In this document: positions 54,341 through 62,788 of the stretch, in pieces | How positions within the stretch are numbered: position 1 is the stretch's first letter | How the letters are laid out: the number at the start of each line of letters is the position of its first letter | Notes under the pieces: model-generated | Told to the model about the DNA's origin: nothing | Seen by the model: only the letters and a program-made list of their open reading frames with translations | Databases searched by the model: none | Position numbers and translations under genes: made by a program | Source: Ignavibacteria bacterium | GTDB taxonomy: Bacteria; Bacteroidota; Ignavibacteria; SZUA-365 | Direction: 5' to 3' | Assembly: GCA_016720835.1 (NCBI GenBank) | Contig: JADKJW010000007.1 | Coordinates: 1 to 64,000, forward strand | DNA length: 64,000 nt

Positions 54341-55423
54341 ATGAGCGAAATACAGCCACTCCAGAGTATCTCGCCTGATCGATTCGAATCGACGGCGATC
54401 CTGAAGAAACTCGCTGGTACAAGTCGCAAACTCGCGGAACTCAAGGGGGTGGCCGCATCGATTCCGAATCAGAACATCCTCATCAACACGCTCTCCATTC
54501 AGGAGGCCAAGGACAGTTCCGCCATCGAGAACATCGTGACGACGCACGATGATCTGTACAGAGGCGAAACCCTTCCGGAATCGGCCGGCAATGCCGCGGC
54601 AAAAGAAGTCCTGCGATACCGGGAGGCGTTGAGGATCGGCCATGCGCAGGTGCAGAGCAGCGGCCTGCTGACGATCAACACCATGGTGGCGATACAGGCC
54701 GCGTTGGAACAGAACAGTGCCGGTCTGCGGAAGCTCCCGGGAACCACGCTGCAGGACGGCACGGGCCGCGTCGTCTACACGCCGCCACAGGATCAGGCGA
54801 CCATCGTGTCGGCAATGGGTGATCTGGAGCGCTTCATGAATGATGACTCCGTGTTCGATGCGGACCCGCTGATCAAGATGGCGTTGATCCATCATCAGTT
54901 CGAGAGCATTCATCCTTTCTACGACGGGAACGGCCGCACCGGCCGCATCGTCAATGTCCTCTACCTGGTGAAGGAGTGTCTGCTCGACAACCCGGTGCTG
55001 TATTTGAGCCGTCACATCGTCCGCACGAAAGCCGAGTATTACAGGCTGCTGCAGGACGCGAGGGAAAAGGACGCCTGGGAGGACTGGGTGCTCTACATCC
55101 TGCGCGCCGTGGAGAGTACCGCGGGAGACACCATCGAGACCATCGCCAGGATCAGGACCGCGCTGATGGAGTACAAGCACGGCATCCGGGAGAAGCATCG
55201 TTTCTACAGTCAGGACCTGATCAACAATCTGTTCAGCCATCCCTACACCAGAATCGAATTCGTCGTCAGGGATCTGCACGTCTCGCGCCTCACCGCCACG
55301 AAGTACCTCGACGAGCTGAGCGCGTCCGGCTTCCTCCGCAAGGAGCGGTCGGGACGGGCGAATTTCTACATCAACATCGCGCTCGTGGAGATTCTTACAG
55401 GGATTGAGACAGGAGGGGAGTGA
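54341..55423 (+). CDS. Fic-family protein with C-terminal winged-helix domain
   Basis: A 360-residue Fic protein. The catalytic motif is HPFYDGNGRTGR, intact and typical of AMP-transferases that modify target proteins with nucleotide. An N-terminal inhibitory helix is present (SSAIENIVTT, matching [S/T]xxxE[G/N]), which places it in class II, normally kept inactive until the helix moves. The last about 90 residues resemble a winged helix-turn-helix (LTATKYLDELSASGFLRKE), so it may also bind DNA. The upstream region is AT-rich with a perfect palindrome. It is a single gene with no obvious antitoxin partner. Local base composition upstream differs from the surroundings, consistent with acquisition. 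Confidence 0.92.
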   Translation: MSEIQPLQSISPDRFESTAILKKLAGTSRKLAELKGVAASIPNQNILINTLSIQEAKDSSAIENIVTTHDDLYRGETLPESAGNAAAKEVLRYREALRIGHAQVQSSGLLTINTMVAIQAALEQNSAGLRKLPGTTLQDGTGRVVYTPPQDQATIVSAMGDLERFMNDDSVFDADPLIKMALIHHQFESIHPFYDGNGRTGRIVNVLYLVKECLLDNPVLYLSRHIVRTKAEYYRLLQDAREKDAWEDWVLYILRAVESTAGDTIETIARIRTALMEYKHGIREKHRFYSQDLINNLFSHPYTRIEFVVRDLHVSRLTATKYLDELSASGFLRKERSGRANFYINIALVEILTGIETGGE

Positions 55424-55532
55424 ACAGCATCGGGGAGCATTCCGCCGCATCACGCGTGGTGCGGCCACGCGAGCGGACATCGCAGGTCGAAGGTCTTTTC
55501 GGCGCACTGCCCGGCATGTCGGTGTTCTTCAT

Positions 55533-56630
55533 TTACTCTGAAAAACTGGTAAAAGTTTTTCCATCGTACCGGCACAAGCCAAACCCTCTTGTGCCGAACC
55601 AGAGATTCCCGTTGGTATCTTCGAGAACACTGAAAACAGAATCGTTGATGAGACCGTCCTTCGTGGTATAGTTCTTGAAGGATGTTCCATCGTAACACCA
55701 CACGCCATTCTCCTCGGTGGTGAGCCAGATGTTTCCCTTTCTGTCTTCTGCTATTGCGTAGATACCTCTGCTGACAAAGCCTTCGTTCTCTCTGAAACTC
55801 GTGAAGGACTTCCCGTCGTAACGGCAGGCGCCGTGTCTTCTGGTCGCGAACCAGAGATTCCCGGCGCGATCTTCCGAGATGGAAAATATCATATCATCGG
55901 GAATGCTGGTTTTCGGTTGGCCATTGTCGATCAATGCCGGCCAGGCAGGGGGGGAGATGGTCCCGCCGAATCGACCGTCTTCATTCCGCAGGTAATACCC
56001 GGCAGAAGGGAGAACATTGGTGAACGTTTTTCCATCGTATCGCCACACACCACCGCCATTCCAGGAACTGATCCATATGGTACCGTTCCTGTCTTGTGCA
56101 ATATCCGAAATCGTTTGATAGTGGGTACCAAGATTGAATGGATAGTCATCATGATTGAGGTAATTCGTGACGGTCGTTCCATCGTAACGATACACACCGC
56201 TCTTCATGGTGCCCAACCACAGGGTACCCTCCCTGTCTTCCAAAAGGCACGTCGCGGATATCTTGTTCACTTCGGCGTTCTCTGAATATTTCGAGAAGGA
56301 TGTCCCGTCGTACTTGCAGATGCCGCTGGCAGTCCCGAACAGAATATTTCCGTCTTGAACTTCGATGATTGCGCTCACATCGTTATCGCGCAGACCGTCC
56401 TTCTTCGTGAAATTGGTGAAGTATTTCCCATCGTAGCGATAGACTCCCTCCCCCGATGTGCTGAACCAGAGGTTGCCCGCCCTGTCTTGCAAGGAACAGT
56501 ACACATTCCCATACTTTTCGCCTTGCGTCCGTATCATTTTTACGTGTCTCTTCGTGGCTGTTTTCTGCGAAAACGACACGGACGTGATGATCACAACGAG
56601 CACCGTCGTAATCAACAGTTTGAATTTCAT
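55533..56630 (-). CDS. Secreted two-component-regulator-type beta-propeller protein
   Basis: A 365-residue exported protein. ATG 56630 follows GGAGAG and opens a signal peptide (LLITTVLVVIITSVSFSQ). The rest is at least seven reg_prop-type repeats, each with DRxGNLWFxTxxxGVYRYDGKxF, as in the periplasmic propellers of hybrid two-component sensors. Here the propeller is alone, without membrane span, kinase or DNA-binding domain. It may be a detached sensor, a secreted ligand-binding protein or a remnant. GC content is lower than in neighbours. It converges with the Fic gene. There is no T9SS domain at the end. Confidence 0.85.
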   Translation of the reverse strand: MKFKLLITTVLVVIITSVSFSQKTATKRHVKMIRTQGEKYGNVYCSLQDRAGNLWFSTSGEGVYRYDGKYFTNFTKKDGLRDNDVSAIIEVQDGNILFGTASGICKYDGTSFSKYSENAEVNKISATCLLEDREGTLWLGTMKSGVYRYDGTTVTNYLNHDDYPFNLGTHYQTISDIAQDRNGTIWISSWNGGGVWRYDGKTFTNVLPSAGYYLRNEDGRFGGTISPPAWPALIDNGQPKTSIPDDMIFSISEDRAGNLWFATRRHGACRYDGKSFTSFRENEGFVSRGIYAIAEDRKGNIWLTTEENGVWCYDGTSFKNYTTKDGLINDSVFSVLEDTNGNLWFGTRGFGLCRYDGKTFTSFSE

Positions 56631-57026
56631 GGAACTCTCCTCGGACAATGGGTACCGAACATGGCGTGAAGCTCGCTCAACGCCGGGGCGATGGCACCCT
56701 CCGGAAGCGGTGACGCCGCCGACTGCGGCAGCCCGTCCGCCTCCGTGTTGAAGCGCAGCGGGTACATCTGCCCCGCCGCGCCGGCGGGCGGAGCGCGCGA
56801 GGAGGAGGGAGAGGGCCGAAAAGGATCTCCAATGGGTCCGATTTCTGCGCATCGTTGCCTCCTTTCCCTGAAAATGTACTCAAAGACGAACATAAATGCC
56901 GGATCGTTTTTCGGGGTCTGGATCACGATGCTGAAAAAGGACATCGATCCTCTCATGCAGTGGTTCCGCGATACGGACCCGGTGAAGGAGGTCCGCGACC
57001 ATGTCCGCCGAAAAAACTTCACGGCG

Positions 57027-57062
57027 ACGCGTGAATGGATTCCCGTTCACGCGTTGTTTTTT
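57027..57062 (+). terminator. Orphan rho-independent terminator
   Basis: ACGCGTGAA and TTCACGCGT form a perfect 9-base stem around a 10-base loop, followed by TGTTTTTTCC on the plus strand. No plus-strand gene is evident upstream, so it may end a lost gene, a small RNA, or read-through from elsewhere. Confidence 0.7.
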
Positions 57063-57098
57063 CCTGGTGGGCGCAGGGCCCGAAACGGTGTTCGCAAC

Positions 57099-57174
57099 CA
57101 GATGTTCCCACGCGGGAGCGTGGGAACAAGTAGGAAGCCCAGATGTTCCCACGCGGGAGCGTGGGAACAAGTAG
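57099..57174. repeat. Two tandem copies of a TTCCCACGC/GCGTGGGAA palindrome
   Basis: Each copy holds a perfect 9-base stem (TTCCCACGC, loop GGGA, GCGTGGGAA) inside a 35-base unit. Copies begin 41 bases apart. Repeats of this kind are found scattered in many bacteria and can be REP-like. Confidence 0.85.
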
Positions 57175-57287
57175 ATCTTCGGACCCGCGTCTCCGCGTCC
57201 CCGCGTCTCCGCGTCCCCGCGTCTCCGCGTCTCCGCACTCCTCACCTGCGTCCCGGAATACGGGACTTCGGTGAGCGGGCCCCCTCC

Positions 57288-57887
57288 CTACCCCGCCCTC
57301 CGCAACCTCTCCAGCATCGCGCGGATGATGAACGCGGTGGCGCCCCAGATCGTGTCGCCGTCCCAGGTGTAGAAGTAGACGTCGCGCACGTAGCCGTTCA
57401 CGTGCACGGTCTTGACGACGGCGTTGCCCTCATCGGCGAAGAAGGAGACGGGGACGGTGAAGACGCGGGCGACTTCGGAAGGACTGGGCCTCAGGTCGTC
57501 GATGCGCGCGACGATGCCGACGACGGGCGTGATGATGTAGCCGGACGGCGTCCACATCTGATCGATCTCGCCGAGCACGGTCACGAGCGCGGGGGCGAGC
57601 TCCACTTCCTCTTCGGCTTCGCGCAAGGCCGTCTGCTCGGGCGTCTCGCCGGTCTCTGAGGCGCCTCCAGGGAAGGAGACCTGGCCCTTGTGATGCTCGA
57701 GGTCCTCGGTGCGCTTCGTGAAAAGGAGATGCCACTCTCCACCGATGCAGACGAAGGGCACGAGCACCGCGGAGTGGCGGAAGCCGTCGCGCTCGACGGG
57801 GCGCGCCGCGGCGCCGCGCACGGCGGCTTCGATGCGCTCGCGTGTCAGGCAGGGCGCGTCGTGCTCCTCTCCGCAGCGTGTGTCCAT
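57288..57887 (-). CDS. Nudix hydrolase, CoA pyrophosphatase-like
   Basis: A 199-residue cytoplasmic hydrolase. The Nudix box is GGASETGETPEQTALREAEE followed by EVEL, matching GX5EX7REUXEEXGU except that the usual Gly before the last hydrophobic residue is Glu. The preceding HHKGQVSFPGG is the UPF0035-type block typical of CoA pyrophosphatases (NudL/PCD1), which cut CoA and its oxidised forms. It is the last gene of a co-directional run from 63.8 kb and starts nine bases after nadC, so it is likely co-transcribed. It ends with TAG. Confidence 0.88.
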   Translation of the reverse strand: MDTRCGEEHDAPCLTRERIEAAVRGAAARPVERDGFRHSAVLVPFVCIGGEWHLLFTKRTEDLEHHKGQVSFPGGASETGETPEQTALREAEEEVELAPALVTVLGEIDQMWTPSGYIITPVVGIVARIDDLRPSPSEVARVFTVPVSFFADEGNAVVKTVHVNGYVRDVYFYTWDGDTIWGATAFIIRAMLERLRRAG

Positions 57888-57896
57888 GGGCCGGAG

Positions 57897-58772
57897 CTAC
57901 TCGGCGTCCATGGCGATGTTGAAACTGATGTCGAGCGCCTTCACCGAGTGCGTGAGGGCGCCGATGGAGATGCGGTGCACGCCGCTCTCGGCGATGTCGC
58001 GCACGGTTTCCTCGCTGACGTTGCCCGAGGCTTCCACTTCCATCGCCGGCTTGCGCGAGGCGATGAGCTTCACGGCGCGCGCCATGTCATCGGGACGGAA
58101 ATTGTCGAGCATGATGATGTCGATGCCGTCCACCGACAGGGCTTCGAGCACCTGCTGCATGGTGGCGGCCTCCACTTCCACCTGCAGGCGGCGGTCGCGC
58201 GGCATGCGCGCGCGCACGAGGCGCACGGCCTCGGCGATGCCGCCGGACGCGGCAATGTGGTTGTCCTTGATCAGCACCATGTCGTCGAGCCCGAAACGGT
58301 GATTGACGCCGCGGCCGTCGCGCACGGCCTGCTTGTCGAAGGCCCGGAGGCCCGGCGCGGTCTTGCGCGTGTCCATGATCTTCACCGCGAAACCCTCGGT
58401 CAGCTTGACGAAGGAGGCGGTGAGCGTGGCGATGCCCGACATGCGCTGCATGAAGTTGAGCGCGGTGCGCTCGGCGGTGAGCATGGACGCGATGGGTCCG
58501 CGCACGGTGGCGATCTTCATGCCGCGCAGCAGCGGCATGCCGTCGCGCAGATGCGCTTCCACCTCGAGGCGCTCGTCGACGAGCGCGAGCACCGCGGCGG
58601 CGATGTCGAGTCCCGAGAGCACGCCGTTGGCTTTCGCGCTGAAGATCCCCACGCCCGGGAGGTCGGTGGGGATGGTGCACTCGGTGGTGATGTCGCCCAT
58701 GCCGACGTCTTCGCGCAGCGCGTTCGCGATGGCGTCGAGCATGGTGCTGTCCTGCAGCGCGGTCAGCTCCAT
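57897..58772 (-). CDS. nadC: Nicotinate-nucleotide pyrophosphorylase (carboxylating)
   Basis: A 291-residue enzyme (quinolinate phosphoribosyltransferase) that converts quinolinate and PRPP to nicotinate mononucleotide, a late step of de novo NAD synthesis. Key blocks: LREDVGMGDITTE at the N-terminus, TRKTAPGLRAFDKQAV with substrate-binding Arg and Lys, NHRFGLDDMVLIKDNH with the Lys-Asp-Asn-His signature, and EVEAATMQQVLEAL. ATG 58772 has GGGAGG upstream and overlaps the end of the carbonic anhydrase gene by ten bases. nadA and nadB are not present in the window. Confidence 0.94.
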   Translation of the reverse strand: MELTALQDSTMLDAIANALREDVGMGDITTECTIPTDLPGVGIFSAKANGVLSGLDIAAAVLALVDERLEVEAHLRDGMPLLRGMKIATVRGPIASMLTAERTALNFMQRMSGIATLTASFVKLTEGFAVKIMDTRKTAPGLRAFDKQAVRDGRGVNHRFGLDDMVLIKDNHIAASGGIAEAVRLVRARMPRDRRLQVEVEAATMQQVLEALSVDGIDIIMLDNFRPDDMARAVKLIASRKPAMEVEASGNVSEETVRDIAESGVHRISIGALTHSVKALDISFNIAMDAE

Positions 58773-59359
58773 CCGTCGCCTCCCTGCGTCATGCGCAGAT
58801 AGCCCGGCCAGTCGAGGCCGCGCTCGAGATCCTTGTGCGCGCGGAACTCGCTCGCGTAGTGCGTGTAGTGTTCGGAGGACGCGCGGATGAGGTCGCGCTC
58901 CTCCTGCGTGAGACGGCGCACCACCTTGCCCGGCACGCCCGCGACGAGCGAGCCTTCGGGGATCACGGCGTGCATGCGCACAAGCGTGCCGGCCGCGATG
59001 AGGCATTCGGGTTCGATCACGGCGCCGTCGAGCACGGTGGCATTCATGCCGATGAGCACCCGGTCCTGCACCGTGCATCCGTGCAGCACGGCGCTGTGGC
59101 CGATGGTCACGTCGGCGCCGATGGACAGCGCGTACTGTTTCCAGGTGACGTGCAGCATGCTGCAGTCCTGCACGTTGGTGCGTGCGCCGATGCGGATGCT
59201 GTTGACGTCGCCGCGGATGACGGTGTTGAACCAGACGCTCACGCCCTCGTCCATCTCGACGTCGCCGATGATGACCACGCCGTCGGTGAGGAAGGCGCTG
59301 GGATGGATGCGCGGGTAGCGCCCCTGGAAGGGGTAGATGCGGACGTTATTTCCTGACAT
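58763..59359 (-). CDS. Gamma-class carbonic anhydrase-like protein
   Basis: A 198-residue left-handed beta-helix protein with hexapeptide repeats (VIIGDVEMDEGVSVWFNTVI, then IRIGARTNVQDCSML). Three metal-ligand histidines are in place: SMLHVT, TIGHSAV and VLHGC. The family includes gamma carbonic anhydrases and close relatives of unsettled activity (YrdA-like). ATG 59359 lies inside the preceding DUF3108 gene end, overlapping by 14 bases, so translation is coupled. It then overlaps nadC by ten bases. Confidence 0.9.
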   Translation of the reverse strand: MSGNNVRIYPFQGRYPRIHPSAFLTDGVVIIGDVEMDEGVSVWFNTVIRGDVNSIRIGARTNVQDCSMLHVTWKQYALSIGADVTIGHSAVLHGCTVQDRVLIGMNATVLDGAVIEPECLIAAGTLVRMHAVIPEGSLVAGVPGKVVRRLTQEERDLIRASSEHYTHYASEFRAHKDLERGLDWPGYLRMTQGGDGWS

Positions 59360-60236
59360 GGCGCGGGGGATTCCAACCGGGTTTTTTCCAGGAGATGAGT
59401 TGCAGGCGCACGCTTCCGAGAATGACGTGCATTTTCGCGTAGATGGGAACGGCGGCGTTGTCCTTGCTGAACCAGCCCTCGAAGCCGCCCGTGAGGCCGA
59501 AGATGCCCGTGAAACCGGTCTCGCCATCGAGCTTCCAGCAGGCGATGTCGTAGGGCACGGCGTCGATTTCCTGCTCTTCTTCCTTCACGCCGAAATTGAT
59601 GGTGGTGGTGGCCTTGGAGTGATAGATGAGCGCGGGCACGCGGTCGCGGTACCGCTGGTGGGCGTGCGCGCGGGCGTAGAAGAGCAGGGAGAGGCCGTCC
59701 TGCCAGCGCTTGCCCTCGAGCGGGATGGTCTCGTTGCGCTCGGGCACGATGTCCTTGCCGATGCGGTCCACGATCATGACCACGTCGCGGTCCTTCGGGA
59801 AGGTGTAGTGGATGTACTTGTTGAGGGTGTCCTTGATCCGCTCCTTGGTGCTGAAGGAGACGGAGCCGAGCTGGTCGTCCACGGTGCTCTGGAAGCGCGT
59901 GAGGAGATCGACCAGCGGCACGCCTTTGTACGAGCGGATCAGGCATTCCATGCGCGAGAACACGCGTCCCTTCACCGTATCGATGCCCGTGCATCGGGCG
60001 GTGATGGTGCCGAGTTTGAACGTGAGGTATTTCACCTCATAGGTCAGCTCCTCGCCTTTCTGGAACACGCCCATGTTCGGTGGATGGGCGGGTGGCGGCG
60101 CGGATTTCGGCGGCGGAGGTGCGGGGGGCTTCTTGTTTTGTGCGAGCGCGGCGGGGCTGAAGAGCAGCGCGGCGCAGAGGACAAGAAAAACGGCGTGACC
60201 CGCGAACAGATCACGCCGTGATGTACGGATGTTCAT
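59346..60236 (-). CDS. DUF3108 exported protein
   Basis: A 296-residue exported protein with signal peptide (AVFLVLCAALLFSPAALAQ), a short Pro-rich linker and a DUF3108 domain (KGEELTYEVKYLTFKLGTIT to DIACWKLDGETGFTGIFGLT). DUF3108 proteins are beta-rich envelope proteins of unknown function, often found in Bacteroidota and proteobacteria. A terminator-like hairpin lies within its first 20 codons (see separate entry). It follows CtpA by 16 bases and overlaps the carbonic anhydrase gene. Confidence 0.87.
   Translation of the reverse strand: MNIRTSRRDLFAGHAVFLVLCAALLFSPAALAQNKKPPAPPPPKSAPPPAHPPNMGVFQKGEELTYEVKYLTFKLGTITARCTGIDTVKGRVFSRMECLIRSYKGVPLVDLLTRFQSTVDDQLGSVSFSTKERIKDTLNKYIHYTFPKDRDVVMIVDRIGKDIVPERNETIPLEGKRWQDGLSLLFYARAHAHQRYRDRVPALIYHSKATTTINFGVKEEEQEIDAVPYDIACWKLDGETGFTGIFGLTGGFEGWFSKDNAAVPIYAKMHVILGSVRLQLISWKKPGWNPPRHVRK
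60186..60219 (-). terminator. Terminator-like hairpin inside the start of the DUF3108 gene
   Basis: On the minus strand ACGGCGTGA and TCACGCCGT form a perfect 9-base stem around a 12-base loop, followed at once by TTTTCTTGT. It is 33-66 bases downstream of the CtpA stop but within codons 6-17 of DUF3108. It could end part of the CtpA transcription or act as an attenuator. Confidence 0.6.
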
Positions 60237-60252
60237 GAACGGCCGCGGATGG

Positions 60253-61911
60253 TTATTTGATGCCGGCGATCTTTCGCGCTTCGGGGAAGAGCATGAGAGC
60301 CTTCTGGAACTGGGCGTCCGCAGTGAGCAGGGCGCGGAAGAAGCCCTCGTTGCCGAAGAGGCTGCGCGCGATCTGCGCCTTGATCAGCGCCTTGATGTAG
60401 TCGAGATCCTTCGCGAACTGCGCCTTCATGATCGCCTTGGGGTCGTCGGGACCGCCGCTCTTGTCGTTCGGGTCCTTCTTCACCGTGATGCCCTTCGACT
60501 CGCCGAATTCCGTGAACGCGGCGAGCAGCTCGGCATCCACCGAGAATTCGCGCACGAAGCGCTCGGACTCGTCCTTGGTGTATTTCTTGCGCATCGCGGG
60601 GCCGTTCTTGTCCATGTATCCGCTGATGAATTCGAACAGACGCGCGCGCATTTTCGCGGTGTACTCGGTCAGGTTGTCCACCTTGACGATGTAGTCGGGC
60701 GTCACGCCTCCGCCGCCGAGCACGGTGCGTCCGGCGTCGGTCTTGAATTTCGGGCGCGAGGTGTCGGCGAGTTCCTCGGTGTGGCCGATGTTGTCGCCGG
60801 CGGCTTCGTCCTTCTGGCCGGCGGACTTGTAGTAGTCCTCGTCGGACTTGCCGTCGTAGGCGCGCTGGATGATGCGTCCCGATGGCGTGTAGTAGCGCGC
60901 CGTGGTGAGACGGATGGCGGAGCCGTCGGCGAGATCGAACTGCCGCTGCACGAGGCCCTTGCCGAAGGTGGTTTCCCCGACGATGAGGCCGCGGTCGTGG
61001 TCCTGCACGGCGCCCGCGACGATCTCGCTGGCGGAGGCGCTGCTCCGCGTCACGAGGATGATGAGGGGCACGTCCTGGAACTCGCCCGCGCCGTTCGCCA
61101 CGTAATTCTCGTCGGATTCCGCGCGGCGGCCCTTCGTGTACACGATGCGTTCGCCCTTGTTCAGGAACTCGTTCGCCATGCGGAAGGACTGCTCGAGATA
61201 GCCTCCGGGATTGCCGCGGAGATCGAGGATCAGTTTCTGCATGCCCTTGCCGCGCAGTTCGTGCAGGCCGTTCATGAACTCCTGATACGTATTCGAGGCG
61301 AAACGGTTGATGCTCATGTAGCCCACCCCCTCGTCGAGGAGGAAGTAGGTGTCGACGCTGTACAACGGGATTTTATCACGCAGGATGGTGAACTGGAGGA
61401 GATCCTTCACGCCTGCGCGGATGACGTCGACGACGACCTTCGTGCCCTTCTCGCCGCGCAGTTTCTTCTGCACGTCGTCGTTCGTGATCTTGGTCGCGTT
61501 GACGCCGTCGATCTTCACGATCTTGTCGCCCGCGAGGATGCCGACCTTTTCGCTCGGTCCGCCGAAGATGGGCGAGACGACGGTGATGGTGTCGTGGAGC
61601 AGGTTGAATTCGATGCCGATGCCCTCGAAGCTGCCCTTGAAATCTTCCTGCACTTTCACGAGCTGCTTGGGATCGATGTAGACGGAGTGCGGGTCCAGTG
61701 TTTTCAGCAGCCCTTCAATGGCCGATTCGACGAGTTTCGGCACGTTGGTTTCGTCCACGTAGTATTTCTGCGTGTAGCTCAGCACGTCCTTGAACTTGTT
61801 GAGCTGCTCGTAAATGTTGTCTTCCGAGACGAGGCGGATCTGCGCCCCGAGGAACACGCCGAAGAAGAGCAGGATGAACACCGAGGCAAGCGAAAACTGC
61901 TTACGAAACAT
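60253..61911 (-). CDS. S41-family C-terminal processing peptidase (CtpA-like)
   Basis: A 552-residue serine protease with an N-terminal membrane anchor or signal (SLASVFILLFFGVFLGAQI). Residues about 85-165 are a PDZ domain (GIGIEFNLLHDTITVVSPIF), followed by the S41 catalytic core: LILDLRGNPGGYL, TRSSASASEIVAGA with the catalytic Ser, and GETTFGKGLVQ with the Lys. It cleaves near the C-termini of periplasmic proteins. The C-terminal about 140 residues are helical and longer than in CtpA of other groups. The start is ATG 61911; a TTG at 61965 is possible but lacks an RBS. It is the first gene of a tightly packed run down to the Nudix gene. Confidence 0.93.
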   Translation of the reverse strand: MFRKQFSLASVFILLFFGVFLGAQIRLVSEDNIYEQLNKFKDVLSYTQKYYVDETNVPKLVESAIEGLLKTLDPHSVYIDPKQLVKVQEDFKGSFEGIGIEFNLLHDTITVVSPIFGGPSEKVGILAGDKIVKIDGVNATKITNDDVQKKLRGEKGTKVVVDVIRAGVKDLLQFTILRDKIPLYSVDTYFLLDEGVGYMSINRFASNTYQEFMNGLHELRGKGMQKLILDLRGNPGGYLEQSFRMANEFLNKGERIVYTKGRRAESDENYVANGAGEFQDVPLIILVTRSSASASEIVAGAVQDHDRGLIVGETTFGKGLVQRQFDLADGSAIRLTTARYYTPSGRIIQRAYDGKSDEDYYKSAGQKDEAAGDNIGHTEELADTSRPKFKTDAGRTVLGGGGVTPDYIVKVDNLTEYTAKMRARLFEFISGYMDKNGPAMRKKYTKDESERFVREFSVDAELLAAFTEFGESKGITVKKDPNDKSGGPDDPKAIMKAQFAKDLDYIKALIKAQIARSLFGNEGFFRALLTADAQFQKALMLFPEARKIAGIK

Positions 61912-62015
61912 GAGAAGGGCCTTTATGAAAGAGGACTTTGAAAATCGTGCAAACTCGAAGGTCAAACTAAAGAATTGTCGCTAGTCAAACAATGCGGAAG
62001 CTGGTCCCCGTTCCC

Positions 62016-62738
62016 TCAGCGTACCGCTTCCCAGGTTGCGGACGAAGATTTGTTTCTGAAAATGACGGCGAGGGCGTTCTTCGTCCATCCCCAGACGATG
62101 CCGGCGTAGCCGTAGCGGCGGAAACGGCGGGGCGATTCGTAGACGACGACGCCGGGCAGCATGACGATGCGGCCGTGTTTCCGCACGCGGCGGAAGAGGT
62201 CGTAGTCCTCCCCCGCGGCCATGGCCGGATTATACCCGCCGATGACGACGAAGAGCGAGCGGCGCAGCACCTGGCACTCTCCGCGGCCCATACCCTCGCC
62301 GATGGCGTTCAGGAAGCGGACGTACAGATTGTGCCCGTTGTGGAAGGCCCTGTCGATGCCCTTCTCCTCCTCGGGGAACACCTGCACCTCGCAGGTGGCG
62401 CCGCTGATTGCCGTGTCGCGCATGGTCGTCGCGATCGTCGCGAAGAAGCGGTCGGCATCATCGAGATGCACGTCGCCGTTCAGGAAGACGAGCAGCTCTC
62501 CTCGCGCGGCGGCGGCGCCGGCGTTGCGGCCTTCGGCGATGGTCTGACGGCGTTCGTCGAGGTGTTCGACCACCGTGCAACCGGCGGCGAGCGCGATATC
62601 GCGCGTCGCGTCGCCGCTGCCGCCGTCGCTCACGATGAGTTCGAGGCCGTGCGCGGCGACGAGTTCCGGCGTCAGCTGCGCGAGCAGCCCGGGCAGCAGC
62701 TTCTCCTCGTTCAGGGCGGGTATGACCACGCTGATCAC
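62016..62738 (-). CDS. Family 2 glycosyltransferase
   Basis: A 240-residue GT-A-type transferase. VISVVIPALNEEKLLPGLLA at the start and ELIVSDGGSGDATRDIA are typical of GT2 nucleotide-sugar binding, LLVFLNGDVHLDDADRF holds the DxH/DxD-like metal site, and AAGEDYDLFRRVRKHGRIV the acceptor-side ED motif. One short hydrophobic stretch near the C-terminus (YGYAGIVWGWTKNALAVIF) could touch the membrane. The start is taken as GTG 62738, with GAGAG upstream; no ATG in frame suits. It probably modifies lipids or surface glycans. The donor and acceptor are not known. Confidence 0.87.
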   Translation of the reverse strand: MISVVIPALNEEKLLPGLLAQLTPELVAAHGLELIVSDGGSGDATRDIALAAGCTVVEHLDERRQTIAEGRNAGAAAARGELLVFLNGDVHLDDADRFFATIATTMRDTAISGATCEVQVFPEEEKGIDRAFHNGHNLYVRFLNAIGEGMGRGECQVLRRSLFVVIGGYNPAMAAGEDYDLFRRVRKHGRIVMLPGVVVYESPRRFRRYGYAGIVWGWTKNALAVIFRNKSSSATWEAVR

Positions 62739-62788
62739 GGACGGCTCTCGCAACGGGGGTGTTCGGCGGGGAAGTGCTCTGTCATGAT

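Larger units (their letters stand above)
56631..57287. other. Gene-free spacer with terminator and palindromic repeats
   Basis: About 650 bases between the propeller gene and the Nudix gene. An open stretch in both strands at 56640-57020 has no RBS or recognised domain. It contains an intrinsic terminator-like hairpin, two copies of a palindromic repeat and a GCGTCTCC/GCGTCCCC array at 57187-57237. Confidence 0.5.

Noticed and set aside
56640..57020. Possible small gene before the orphan terminator
   Set aside because: The open frames on both strands have no RBS, recognised domain or stop that fits the terminator position.
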